Assembly (NCBI RefSeq): GCF_000372745.1
Contig: NZ_KB889596.1
Coordinates: 62,001-126,000 of the forward strand
Direction: 5' to 3'
DNA: 64,000 nt
From: Embleya scabrispora DSM 41855
GTDB lineage: Bacteria > Actinomycetota > Actinomycetes > Streptomycetales > Streptomycetaceae
The notes beneath the pieces are model-generated. The model did not search any database. It was not told the DNA's origin and saw only the letters and a list, made by a program, of their open reading frames with translations. The translations under genes and the position numbers were made by a program. Positions 24,685 through 32,876 of the stretch are shown here, one piece after another. Within the stretch, counting starts at the first letter, position 1; each line of letters starts with the position of its first letter.

Positions 24685-24719
24685 CTGACCTGCACGAATA
24701 CGGTATCGGCGCAGGTCAG
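24685..24719. repeat. 9-bp inverted repeat in gene-free region
   Basis: CTGACCTGC (24685-24693) and GCAGGTCAG (24711-24719) are perfect complements separated by 17 AT-richer bases. Could be an operator or a hairpin; no adjacent gene start explains it. Confidence 0.4.
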
Positions 24720-24976
24720 CGGCCGGGGTGGTGCGCACTGGTGTGGGTGGTGTGCGCCCGCCGGGTGGCGCAATCGTTCCCCTAATGGGCCCTGACGAGG
24801 CTTCCGTACCCCTTCGGCGGGCCGCTCGCGTGGCGGTCGGCCCGGATCGGGGTGGCGGTCGTGTCGGCGTGTCGCGCGCGTTGCGGGCTCCCATGGTGTT
24901 GTACACGGGTCGGGGCCCACCGCGCGAGCGAGCACCCGGGGTGCGTTCACCCACATCGACGAGTCGGGCCACCGGT

Positions 24977-26464
24977 TCAGGCCAGGCAGGCCGCCCCCGA
25001 GAAGCCCGTGTAGGCGCCGGGGCGGCTGCGTTCGGTCTCGCCGACGGCGGTCGCCAGCCGGCGGATCGCCTCGGTCAGCGTCGCCGGGTCGTGTGCGTAC
25101 GGCAGCCGCACGTGGTGCTCGAAGGTCCCGTCCGTGCCGAAATGGGTGCCCGCCGCGATGCGCACGCCGTGCCGGGCCGCGGCCTCGGCCAGGGTCAGGC
25201 TGGAGGTGCCGTCGGTGCGCACCCACAGCGACAGGCCGCCGACCGGCATCGCGAACGTCCAGTCGGGCAACCGGTCGGCGAGCGCGTCGGCGAGCGCGCC
25301 CCGGGCGGCGCGCAGTGCCGGCAGTCGGCTCTCCAGGATCGCGTCCTCGTGGTCGGTGATCAGGTGGTGGGTGACCAGTTGGTCCAGCACGGGCGCGCCG
25401 ACGTCGAAGGACGCGCGGGTGGCCGCGATCCGGCGGACCAGGTCCGGGGTGGCCCGGATCCAGCCGATCCGCAGGCCGCCCCAGAAGGTCTTCGAGGTGG
25501 ACCCGATGGTGACCACGTTGTTGGTCCGGTCGAACCCGGCCATCGGCAGCGGCCGGTCCGCCGGATCGATGTCCAGGGCCAGGTCGAAGCACGTCTCGTC
25601 GATGATCAGCGTGGTCCCGGTGTTGCGGGCCAGGTCCGCCAGCGTGCGGCGGATGCCGGCGTCCGCGAGGTGGCCGGTCGGGTTCTGGTAGTCCGGGATC
25701 AGGTAGGCCAGTCGGGGCGCGGCCGTGCGCAGGGTGTCGCGCCAGGTCTCCACGTCCCAGCCGGTGTCCGTCATCGGCACCGGGACGAGCCGGTTCCCGG
25801 CCTGCCGGATGGCGTCCAGCACGTTGGCGTAGGTGGGCGATTCCACCGCGACCCGGTCGCCGGGGCCGGCCAGGGTGCGCAGCACCAGGGTCACCGCGGC
25901 CAGCGCGCCGGGGGTGACCAGGATCTGGTCGGGCGTGGTGGGCACGCCGCGGCGGGTGTAGCGCTGGGCCAGCGTGTCGCGCAGGACCGGCAGGCCGCCG
26001 GGCAGGTAGCCGTGGCCGGTGGTGTAGGTGGGCAGCGAGTCGGTGGCGTCGGCGACCGCCTGGTGCAGGGCGCGGCCGGGGCCGGGCAGGGCCGCGACGC
26101 CGAGGTCGATCACGCCGGTGGTGGTGCTCGGGCTCAGCCCTCGGGTGGGGATCTCGGTGTGCGTGCCGGGCAGCGTGGTCCAACTGCCGGAGCCGCGGCG
26201 GCTGGTCAGGTAGCCGTCGGTGCGCAGGAGTTCGTAGGCGGCGGCGACCGTGGTGCGGCTGATGCCCAGTCGGTCGGCGAGGCCGCGTTCGGCGGGCAGG
26301 CGCGCGGTCAGCGGGATCCGACCGTCCAGGAGCAGCGCGCGGATGCGATCGGCGAGCGTGCGGTACGCCGGGCCGGTGCGCGCCGCGGACTGTGTCGTGG
26401 TGGTCCAGGGGTGCAGGAGGTCGGCGAGGCGGGTGCTGCTGACGGTCAGGTGAGGCGCACTCAT
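24977..26464 (-). CDS. MocR-type regulator (GntR HTH + aminotransferase fold)
   Basis: 495-residue MocR-family regulator. A GntR winged helix occupies residues 30-95 ([20 protein letters not shown]), followed by a PLP-dependent fold type I domain with LIPDYQNPTGHL, IIDETCFDL and the PLP lysine Lys325 in STSKTFWGG. PLP binding is therefore likely retained. It is divergent from a YczE-like membrane protein; paired yczR-yczE arrangements are well known, the MocR protein controlling the transporter-like gene. It probably senses PLP or an amino compound. Confidence 0.92.
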   Translation of the reverse strand: MSAPHLTVSSTRLADLLHPWTTTTQSAARTGPAYRTLADRIRALLLDGRIPLTARLPAERGLADRLGISRTTVAAAYELLRTDGYLTSRRGSGSWTTLPGTHTEIPTRGLSPSTTTGVIDLGVAALPGPGRALHQAVADATDSLPTYTTGHGYLPGGLPVLRDTLAQRYTRRGVPTTPDQILVTPGALAAVTLVLRTLAGPGDRVAVESPTYANVLDAIRQAGNRLVPVPMTDTGWDVETWRDTLRTAAPRLAYLIPDYQNPTGHLADAGIRRTLADLARNTGTTLIIDETCFDLALDIDPADRPLPMAGFDRTNNVVTIGSTSKTFWGGLRIGWIRATPDLVRRIAATRASFDVGAPVLDQLVTHHLITDHEDAILESRLPALRAARGALADALADRLPDWTFAMPVGGLSLWVRTDGTSSLTLAEAAARHGVRIAAGTHFGTDGTFEHHVRLPYAHDPATLTEAIRRLATAVGETERSRPGAYTGFSGAACLA

Positions 26465-26482
26465 CAGTCCACTCCTGTCGAA

Positions 26483-26531
26483 TTGGCTATGGATCCGTGA
26501 TCCGGTGTCGGCGATTGTTTCACCGTTGGCT
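26483..26531. promoter_or_regulatory. TTGGCT direct repeats in mocR-yczE promoter region
   Basis: TTGGCT occurs at 26483-26488 and 26526-26531, a 43-base period equal to about four helical turns, within the 102-base divergent region. MocR proteins typically bind spaced direct repeats, so this is a candidate operator. Confidence 0.35.
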
Positions 26532-26566
26532 CTTTATTGGCAGTCAGGTGACGAACGAGGTGCGCG

Positions 26567-27244
26567 GTGGCTTGGTCGTGGGTCCGGCGATTGATCCAGT
26601 TGTACGCGGGGCTCACGCTGTACGGGTTCAGCATGGCGTTGATGATCCGGGCCGAGCTGGGCCTGGACCCGTGGGACGTGTTCCACCAGGGGCTCGCGGA
26701 GCGCACCGGGTGGAGCTTCGGCGTGGTGACGATCGTGGTGGGCGCCGCGGTGCTGCTGCTGTGGTGGCCGATGCGCCAGCGGCCGGGCCTGGGCACGGTG
26801 AGCAACGTATTGGTGATCGGCATCGCCGTGGACGCCTCGCTGCGCTGGTTGCCCGCGCCGGACCCGTTCGGCTGGCAATTGGCCTTCCTGGTCTTCGGAG
26901 TGGTGCTGAACGCGGTGGCGGGCGGTGCGTACATCGGCGCGCGGCTGGGTCCGGGTCCGCGGGACGGGCTGATGACCGGGCTGGTGCGGATCACCGGGCG
27001 TTCGGTGCGGCTGATCCGTACCGGCATCGAGGTGACCGTCCTGGTGGTGGGCTTCGTCCTGGGCGGGTCGCTCGGGTTGGGCACCGTGTTGTACGCGCTG
27101 ACCATCGGGCCGCTGGTGCAGGTCTTCCTGCCGCTGCTGACCGTTCCCGAGCGGCGGGCCGAGCCGGTCGCGGCCGGGGAGCCGGGTCCGGTCGCTCCGG
27201 TCGCGGAGCAGCCCGGGACGCCGGCCCCGGCGCCGGCCGGCTAG
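26567..27244 (+). CDS. YczE/YitT-family membrane protein
   Basis: 225-residue membrane protein with five to six helices: YAGLTLYGFSMALMIRAELG, VVTIVVGAAVLLLWWPM, VSNVLVIGIAVDASLRWL, WQLAFLVFGVVLNAVAGGAY, the VTVLVVGFVLGG segment and VLYALTIGPLVQVFLPLL. The early GLDPWDVFHQG motif is characteristic of YczE. A Pro/Ala-rich cytosolic tail of 35 residues follows. The GTG at 26567 has GAGG eight bases upstream. The function is not established; because PLP-binding MocR regulators pair with it, vitamin B6-related transport has been proposed for such proteins. Confidence 0.86.
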   Translation: MAWSWVRRLIQLYAGLTLYGFSMALMIRAELGLDPWDVFHQGLAERTGWSFGVVTIVVGAAVLLLWWPMRQRPGLGTVSNVLVIGIAVDASLRWLPAPDPFGWQLAFLVFGVVLNAVAGGAYIGARLGPGPRDGLMTGLVRITGRSVRLIRTGIEVTVLVVGFVLGGSLGLGTVLYALTIGPLVQVFLPLLTVPERRAEPVAAGEPGPVAPVAEQPGTPAPAPAG

Positions 27245-27267
27245 GCCCGCGCGCACGGGGGCGGGGG

Positions 27268-28890
27268 TCAGGTCCGGCCGAGGGCTCCCTCGGCCTCGTA
27301 CACCGTGGTGCCCCGCACCGCGGTGCGCAGGCAGCGCGGCAGCGGCAGCTCGGGCGCCAGGTCGGGCAGCCCGGGGGTGCCCGAGCGCGGGTCGGTGGAC
27401 CAGCCGGAGAGTCGGCTGTCCGGGGCCTGGACGACCAGCTCGGTGGTGTCCCACACCGCGTACGTGGCGGGTGCGCCGGGAACCAGCACACCGGCGTCGT
27501 CGCGACCGGTCGCCCGGTGGCCGCCTCGGGTGTGCGCGGCGAACGCGGCGCGCACGCTGATGCGTTGCTCCGGCGTGCGGTGGAAGGCGGCGGCGCGCAC
27601 GGTGCCCCACGGGTCGAGCGGGGTCACCGGCGCGTCCGAGCCGAACGCGAGCGGTACGCCGGCGGCGCTCAGCGCGGCCAACGGGTTCATCAGCGCGGCG
27701 CGTTCGGCGCCCAGGCGGCGTACGTACATGCCGTCCGGGCCGCCCCACGCGGCGTCGAAGGCGGGTTGTACGGAGGCGGTCAGGCCCAGTTCGGCGAACG
27801 CCGCGACGGCCTTGGCATCGAGCAGTTCGGCGTGTTCGACCCGGTGTCGCAGCGCCCGGAAGGTCGCGCCGTGCGGGCCCTGGATCAGGGTGCGGGCGGC
27901 GGTGGTGACCGCGCCGATCGCGGCGTCGCCGATGGCGTGGAAGCCGGCCTGGACGCCGGCTCGGGTGCACGCGGCGAGGTGGGCGGCGACCTGTTCGGCC
28001 GCGAGGTGGGTCAGGCCGGTGCCGGCGGCCGGGTCGTCGGAGTAGGGCGCGTGCAGGCACGCGGTGTGCGAGCCGAGCGAGCCGTCGATGAACAGGTCGC
28101 CGCCGAGGCCGTGCGCGCCCAGGTCGGCGCGCAGCGTGCGGGCGTGCTCGGCGTCGTCGGCGAGCGCGCCCCAGTAGCCGACCACGTCCGGGCCGGCCTC
28201 GTCCCGGGCCAGCGCCAGCAGCGCCCGGAAGTCGGCCTCGCCGGCGATCTCCGGCCCGCCGCACTCGTGCACCGTGCCGATGCCCAGCGCCGCCGCCCGG
28301 GCCCGCGCGACCCGCTGCGCGGCGATGCGATCGGCCGACGTCAGCGCGGCGTTGGCGGCGGCCCGCGCCGCGTGATGCACGCTGCCGGCCAACGGCGCGT
28401 CGCCGTGCTCGCCCGGGACCAGGGCGAGCAGCGCGGGCGAGCACGCGGCGGAGTGCACATCGGTACGGGAGAGGTAGACGGTGGCGCCGCCGGTGGCCCG
28501 GTCCAACTCGGCGGGGGTGGGCGGGCGTCCCTCCGGCCAGGCGGTGTCGTCCCAGCCGTGGCCGAGCAGCACGTGGCCCACTCCGTACAGGCCGCGCCGC
28601 TTGGCGTGGTCCTCCAGCGCGGAGAGCGCGTAGGCGAGCGACGGTGCGCCGGTCAGATCGAGCCCGGTCAGTGCGAGCCCCGTGGCGGTGGCGTGCACGT
28701 GCGCGTCCACGAACGCGGGTGTCACCAGCGCGCCCGCCAGGTCGAGCACCGCGTCGACCGCGTCGACGTGGGCCGCGGCGGCCCCCTCGGCGCCGATCCA
28801 GGCGATGGTGTCGTTCTCGACGACCATGGCGGTCGCGAAGGGATCGGCCGGACTGTGCACGGCGCCGTTGCGCAGGAGGAGCGTGGTCAT
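27268..28890 (-). CDS. Amidohydrolase (YtcJ-like, amidohydrolase_3)
   Basis: 540-residue metal-dependent hydrolase. The metal-binding HxH occurs in VTPAFVDAHVHATATG, with further ligands in GFHAIGDAAIG and HRVEHAELLD and the final Asp in PLAFGSDAPVTPLDP. The small beta-sandwich subdomain at both ends (LLLRNGAVHSPADP and the C-terminal YAVWDTTELVV) is typical of amidohydrolase_3 enzymes, which hydrolyse N-formyl or N-acyl substrates. Specific substrate unknown. The ATG at 28890 gives a canonical start. It is separated from the upstream Lrp gene by two hairpins. Confidence 0.9.
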   Translation of the reverse strand: MTTLLLRNGAVHSPADPFATAMVVENDTIAWIGAEGAAAAHVDAVDAVLDLAGALVTPAFVDAHVHATATGLALTGLDLTGAPSLAYALSALEDHAKRRGLYGVGHVLLGHGWDDTAWPEGRPPTPAELDRATGGATVYLSRTDVHSAACSPALLALVPGEHGDAPLAGSVHHAARAAANAALTSADRIAAQRVARARAAALGIGTVHECGGPEIAGEADFRALLALARDEAGPDVVGYWGALADDAEHARTLRADLGAHGLGGDLFIDGSLGSHTACLHAPYSDDPAAGTGLTHLAAEQVAAHLAACTRAGVQAGFHAIGDAAIGAVTTAARTLIQGPHGATFRALRHRVEHAELLDAKAVAAFAELGLTASVQPAFDAAWGGPDGMYVRRLGAERAALMNPLAALSAAGVPLAFGSDAPVTPLDPWGTVRAAAFHRTPEQRISVRAAFAAHTRGGHRATGRDDAGVLVPGAPATYAVWDTTELVVQAPDSRLSGWSTDPRSGTPGLPDLAPELPLPRCLRTAVRGTTVYEAEGALGRT

Positions 28891-28956
28891 GGCCACCAGT
28901 GTGGCCCGCCCCGACCCGGCCTCCGGCCGGAGGTCACCCCTTCGGGGGTGTGACGC

Positions 28957-28990
28957 GCCCCGCGCCGGCCTTCGGAAAGCGGCGCGGGGC
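28957..28990. terminator. 11-bp perfect hairpin after lrp-type gene
   Basis: GCCCCGCGCCG and CGGCGCGGGGC pair perfectly around a 12-base loop, 46 bases after the Lrp stop codon on the minus strand. A second small stem with a TTCG loop lies at 28936-28951. Together they probably separate the Lrp and amidohydrolase transcripts. Confidence 0.55.
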
Positions 28991-29036
28991 AGCCTCGTCC
29001 GACCGGCGCGGCGCGGCGTGATGCGGGCCCCCGGGG

Positions 29037-29477
29037 TCAGAACCGGGGGGCGCGCGCCTCGTACGGGGTGGACAGCACCACCGTGGTGCGAGTGGACACG
29101 CCCGCCTGGAGCCGGATGCGGGCCAGCAGCGTCTCCAGGTCCCCCGGAGTCGGCACGCGGACCTTGAGGATGTAGCTCTCGTCCCCCGCGACGCTGTGGC
29201 ACGCCTCCAGTTCCTCGAGGTCCGCCAGCCGCTCCGGGGCGTCGTCGGGGGCACTGGGGTCGATGGGTTTGACCGAGATGAACGCGGTCAGCGGCAGGCC
29301 GATGGCCTCGGTGTCGACCACGGCGGCGTAGCCGCGGATGATGCCGCGTTGTTCGAGTCGGCGCACGCGTTGGTGTGCGGCCGAGGTGGACAGGCCGGTG
29401 GCCTTGCCCAGGTCGGTGTAGCTCATCCGCCCGTCTTGCAGGAGCAGTTTGACGATCTGTCGGTCGAGGTCCTCCAC
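29037..29477 (-). CDS. Lrp/AsnC-family transcriptional regulator
   Basis: 146-residue feast/famine regulator: N-terminal HTH (RMSYTDLGKATGLSTSAAHQ) and C-terminal RAM domain (TAFISVKPIDP, HSVAGDESYILKVRV) that binds amino acids and drives octamer formation. The start is GTG at 29477, with TAGGTT ending six bases upstream and no ribosome-binding site, so the transcript is likely leaderless. It is divergent from a recombinase-like gene, the two starts being only 74 bases apart. The effector amino acid is unknown; amino acid export or catabolism are usual targets. Confidence 0.93.
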   Translation of the reverse strand: MEDLDRQIVKLLLQDGRMSYTDLGKATGLSTSAAHQRVRRLEQRGIIRGYAAVVDTEAIGLPLTAFISVKPIDPSAPDDAPERLADLEELEACHSVAGDESYILKVRVPTPGDLETLLARIRLQAGVSTRTTVVLSTPYEARAPRF

Positions 29478-29483
29478 ACGACG

Positions 29484-29489
29484 AACCTA
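29484..29489 (-). promoter_or_regulatory. -10 box for leaderless lrp transcript
   Basis: TAGGTT on the minus strand followed by six bases and the GTG start at 29477. Confidence 0.45.
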
Positions 29490-29539
29490 GGGCATTGGGG
29501 CGTGGCGTGGCGTCCAAGGGCCGCGTCGGAGGCCGTCGT

Positions 29540-29545
29540 TACAGT
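29540..29545 (+). promoter_or_regulatory. -10 box for leaderless recombinase-like transcript
   Basis: TACAGT followed by six bases and the ATG at 29552; no Shine-Dalgarno sequence. It forms a compact back-to-back pair with the lrp promoter. Confidence 0.45.
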
Positions 29546-29551
29546 GCCCCC

Positions 29552-30544
29552 ATGCCCGCCCAGGACCGTGCCCCAGCGCTGGATCAGCTCGACCGCGCCC
29601 TGCTGCGGGTGACCGCGCGGGCCGACACCTCCGCCGCACGGGCCCGGCAACTGCGTTGGGTGGTGGGCGAGTTGCGCCGCGCATTGGCTCAGGAGGGATT
29701 CCCGGTCGAGGCCCGCGCCTCGCTCGCCGCGCTGTTGTCGGCCGACCCGATGCGGCGCTATCTGGACCTCGCGCAGAGCGGGCGACTGCGCACCCGGGCG
29801 GTGGCGGGGGCCGGCATCTCCACGACGGCGAGCATGCGGGTACGGATGGACTGCCTGGAGATCCTGGCCCGCGCGGGGTCGGTGCCGGTCGCGCTTCCGG
29901 AGCGACCGGCGATGCCCGAGCTCAAGACGCCGGTGGGCGCCCGGCAGCGATCGTTGTTGCTGGACTGGCTGGCCGCGCATGCCGATCGCGGCGGCGCGGA
30001 CCCGGGCCGGATCCGGCTGTTCGCGCTGATCGGAGTGGTCCTGGACACCGGCGCGCGGGTGGGCGAATTGTGCGCGCTGCGGCTGACCGACCTGGGGCCG
30101 GACGAGCGCACGGTGCGGATCGTGCGGCGCCCGCAGGCGCGCTCGGTCAACCCGGCGGTCACCGAGGTGTTGCCGCTGTCCGGTCCCACCCGGGCCGCGC
30201 TGGGCCGCTGGTTGGACGTACGTGAGGAACTGGTGCGACACGTGCAGGGATCGGTGGCCGCCGTGTGGGTGTCGGTCCGGGGCAACCACTCCGGGGTGCC
30301 GGATCGGGACGGCAACTCCCGCCGCCGGCCCGCCGGAATGCCGCTGATGCCGCGCGGACTGGCCCGGGCGTACACGCGCACCGTGGTCCGGCTGAACGTG
30401 GACATGGCCGGGCGACCGGGCTGGGAGCCGGTGCCGTATCGGCTGGAGCAGTTGCGCCGGGCGGTGGACACCACCGACGTGGCCGGGTCGAAACGAGAAC
30501 CGGGTCACGAGGACGGGGGCATCCACGGGGGCGGCTCGGAGTAG
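29552..30544 (+). CDS. Degenerate tyrosine recombinase/integrase-fold protein
   Basis: 330-residue protein whose middle part has the core of a phage-type integrase: LFALIGVVLDTGARVGELCALRLTDL contains box I with its catalytic arginine, and an N-terminal helical SAM-like region precedes it. Box II is not canonical: PYRLEQLRRA stands where HxLRH is expected, and the chain ends without a catalytic tyrosine. It is therefore probably not an active recombinase, but may still bind DNA. No attachment sites or other phage genes are nearby, so it looks like a domesticated chromosomal gene. Confidence 0.75.
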   Translation: MPAQDRAPALDQLDRALLRVTARADTSAARARQLRWVVGELRRALAQEGFPVEARASLAALLSADPMRRYLDLAQSGRLRTRAVAGAGISTTASMRVRMDCLEILARAGSVPVALPERPAMPELKTPVGARQRSLLLDWLAAHADRGGADPGRIRLFALIGVVLDTGARVGELCALRLTDLGPDERTVRIVRRPQARSVNPAVTEVLPLSGPTRAALGRWLDVREELVRHVQGSVAAVWVSVRGNHSGVPDRDGNSRRRPAGMPLMPRGLARAYTRTVVRLNVDMAGRPGWEPVPYRLEQLRRAVDTTDVAGSKREPGHEDGGIHGGGSE

Positions 30545-30665
30545 CGGCTGCCCCTCGCGTCCCACGCTTGGTCGTCCGTCGTCCGTCGTCCGTCGTCATA
30601 GGCGACAGGTGGTGGTTCGTCTGCTTGACTGTGCAACGCAATTGGGCGTCGCGTGGGGAGTGGGC

Positions 30666-31775
30666 ATGGGTGCGCTGGATGGCGTCAAGGTGGTCGAGCT
30701 GGCCGGGATCGGACCCGGGCCGTTCGTCGGGATGATGTTGGCCGATGCCGGCGCCGGCGTCATTCGGGTGGATCGACCCGGAGGCGCGTCGATGCCCTCG
30801 ATGGTGGTCGGACGCGGGCGGTTGGGCACGCTGGAGGTCGACCTCAAGGACCCGGCCGTGCGGGATTCGGTACTGCGGTTGATCGCCGGGGCCGATGTGC
30901 TCGTCGAGGGGTTTCGCCCGGGTGTCGCCGAGCGGCTCGGCCTGGGACCGGACGTCTGCCTGGAGCACAACCCCGCCCTCGTCTACGCCCGGATGACCGG
31001 CTGGGGGCAGCACGGACCGCTCGCGCCCCGTGCCGGACACGACATCAACTACATCTCCATCTCCGGGGTGTTGCACTCCTTCGCGCGCACCGGCGAGCGT
31101 CCGGTCCCGCCGCTGAACCTGGTCGGGGACTACGGCGGCGGCGCGATGTTCTGCGCCTTCGGGATCCTTGCCGCCCTGCTGGCCGCGCGCACGTCCGGGC
31201 GCGGCCAGGTCGTCGACGCGGCGATGACCGACGGCTCGGCGCTGCTCAGCGCGTTCATCCACGGCATGCGCGGGCTCGGCGGCTGGGCCGAGCAGCCCGG
31301 TGGCAATCTGCTCGACACCGGTGCGCCGTTCTACGACGTGTACACCACCGCCGACGGGCGCCACCTCGCCGTCGGTGCGATCGAACCGCAGTTCTACGCC
31401 CTGTTGTTGGCCGGGCTCGGGCTTGCCGAGGAGGAGTTGCCGGCACAGATGGACCGGGCCGGTTGGCCGATCCTGCGCGAGCGGTTCGCCGCGGTGATCG
31501 CCGGCCGCACCCGGGACGAGTGGGCGGCGCTGTTCGAGCCGCTGGACGCATGCGTGACGCCCGTGCTGACCTGGGAGGAGGCCGCCGAGCACCCGCACAA
31601 CCGGGCCCGGGAGACCTTCGTCCAGCCCGACGGCACACTCCAACCCGCTCCGGCCCCCCGACTGTCCGAGACCCCGTCCACCGCCGGGGACACCACGAGC
31701 CGGATCGACGCCGCCCTCCTGGAATCCTGGGGCCTGCCCTCGGAGGAAGCCGCGAAGCTGGCCCAGGGTTCCTGA
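30666..31775 (+). CDS. CaiB/BaiF family III CoA-transferase (racemase-like)
   Basis: 369-residue family III CoA-transferase most like alpha-methylacyl-CoA racemases. The N-terminus [20 protein letters not shown] is diagnostic, and His125 (AGHDINY) and Asp155 (LVGDYGGG) match the His126/Asp156 pair of the mycobacterial racemase MCR. Expected to interconvert 2-methyl-branched acyl-CoA epimers for beta-oxidation, or to move CoA between acids. GGGGAG lies eight bases before the ATG at 30666. A downstream acyl-CoA dehydrogenase gene at 34239 would fit a fatty-acid role, though other genes intervene. Confidence 0.88.
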   Translation: MGALDGVKVVELAGIGPGPFVGMMLADAGAGVIRVDRPGGASMPSMVVGRGRLGTLEVDLKDPAVRDSVLRLIAGADVLVEGFRPGVAERLGLGPDVCLEHNPALVYARMTGWGQHGPLAPRAGHDINYISISGVLHSFARTGERPVPPLNLVGDYGGGAMFCAFGILAALLAARTSGRGQVVDAAMTDGSALLSAFIHGMRGLGGWAEQPGGNLLDTGAPFYDVYTTADGRHLAVGAIEPQFYALLLAGLGLAEEELPAQMDRAGWPILRERFAAVIAGRTRDEWAALFEPLDACVTPVLTWEEAAEHPHNRARETFVQPDGTLQPAPAPRLSETPSTAGDTTSRIDAALLESWGLPSEEAAKLAQGS

Positions 31776-31894
31776 CCGAGCAAGCCGAACCGGTCCGCGA
31801 GACCCCGTTCGGCGCCCCCCGGCGCCGGACCCGGTGCGAAAAAGCGCATCATGGCATGCCTCTTCGACCCGTGCCCGGAAATCCGCGACAAATG

Positions 31895-31922
31895 TTTCAC
31901 CGCGTAGCGATCTCTCTACCAT
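31895..31922 (+). promoter_or_regulatory. Candidate promoter with overlapping inverted repeat
   Basis: TTTCAC and TACCAT separated by 16 bases resemble a housekeeping promoter, 35 bases before the DUF3050 start. The -10 overlaps the symmetric CTACC-ATC-GGTAG (31916-31928), which would allow a repressor to block it. Confidence 0.35.
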
Positions 31923-31956
31923 CGGTAGCCGCACCTGCCGACCCACGCGAGGAACC

Positions 31957-32826
31957 ATGGACACCACCGCACTCACCGACACCATCGGGACCGCCCTCCC
32001 GCGCGCCCACGCAACCGACCGCGCCCGCACAACCAACGGCGATCACATCGCGCGGCTGCTCGGCGAGACCGCACCCGTGCGGCAACGCGTGCTCCGCCAC
32101 ACCGTCTACCGCGACCTCACCGACATCACCGCGATCCGGGTGTTCATGGAGCACCACGTGTTCGCCGTCTGGGACTTCATGTCCTTGCTCAAGAGCCTGC
32201 AACGGCGCCTGACCTGCGTCGAGATCCCGTGGGTGCCGCGCGGGGACGCGGAGATCCGGCGCATGGTCAACGAGATCGTGCTCGGCGAGGAGAGCGACAC
32301 CACCTCCCTGGGCCCGCTCAGCCATTTCGAGCTCTACCTCGCCGCGATGGACGCCGCCGGCGCCGACACCCGCCCGGCCCGCCGCTTCCTCGGCCTGCTC
32401 GTCGACGGAGTCCCGGTGCCCGAGGCCGTCACCGCGTGCGGGGCACCCGCCGGCGCCGCCGCGTTCGTGGCGCGTACCTGGCAGGTCGTCGAGCACGCCC
32501 CGCTGCACTGCGTCGCCGCGTCCTTCGCGCTCGGCCGCGAGGAGCTCATCCCGCGCATGTTCGACCACCTCACCGCGCTCGACGACGTGCACGAGGGCCG
32601 GCTCGCGGTGTTCGGCGAATACCTGGCCCGGCACATCGAGGTGGACGGCGACGACCACGGCCCGATGGCGCTGCGCCTGCTCGCCCAGTTGTGCACCGCC
32701 ACCGCGGACCCGGCCCGTGCGTGGCGCGAGAGCGCCGGCACCGTCACCGTCTCGTTGCGCGCCCGCGCCGACCTGTGGGACGCGGTACGCACGGCGATCG
32801 ACGCGACCCGCCCCGAGGTGCGCTGA
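31957..32826 (+). CDS. DUF3050 (haem-oxygenase-like fold) protein
   Basis: 289-residue protein of the DUF3050 family. The signature [20 protein letters not shown] near residue 65 and the following [20 protein letters not shown] and [10 protein letters not shown] are characteristic. The family is all-helical and structurally related to haem oxygenase/TenA-like folds; its conserved His and Glu residues suggest metal binding, but the reaction is unknown. GAGGAA precedes the ATG. It is followed 50 bases later by an M24 peptidase gene with its own promoter box. Confidence 0.8.
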   Translation: MDTTALTDTIGTALPRAHATDRARTTNGDHIARLLGETAPVRQRVLRHTVYRDLTDITAIRVFMEHHVFAVWDFMSLLKSLQRRLTCVEIPWVPRGDAEIRRMVNEIVLGEESDTTSLGPLSHFELYLAAMDAAGADTRPARRFLGLLVDGVPVPEAVTACGAPAGAAAFVARTWQVVEHAPLHCVAASFALGREELIPRMFDHLTALDDVHEGRLAVFGEYLARHIEVDGDDHGPMALRLLAQLCTATADPARAWRESAGTVTVSLRARADLWDAVRTAIDATRPEVR

Positions 32827-32864
32827 TCCGGTTCCGGGACTGCCCGGAGCCGTGTGACGTGTCA

Positions 32865-32870
32865 TATGTT
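32865..32870 (+). promoter_or_regulatory. -10 box for leaderless M24 peptidase transcript
   Basis: TATGTT followed by six bases and the GTG at 32877, within the short gap after the DUF3050 stop codon. No ribosome-binding site. Confidence 0.45.
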
Positions 32871-32876
32871 GGGCGC

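Larger units (their letters stand above)
24200..24976. other. 777-bp region without a convincing gene
   Basis: Several open frames exist here but none has a plausible protein or ribosome-binding site. The left end holds the lnt promoter region with the symmetric ACGTTACAACGT (24280-24291). Further on are an inverted repeat CTGACCTGC/GCAGGTCAG (24685-24719), a repeated TACTGGGCGA, and the 13-base symmetric GCACCCGGGGTGC (24932-24944) just after the MocR gene, which may help terminate it. The stretch could be a decayed gene or an untranslated regulatory segment. Confidence 0.5.

Noticed and set aside
24408-26183. 591-residue minus-strand frame overlapping the MocR gene
   Set aside because: It runs in another frame of the same strand as the well-supported MocR gene and contains no family signature.
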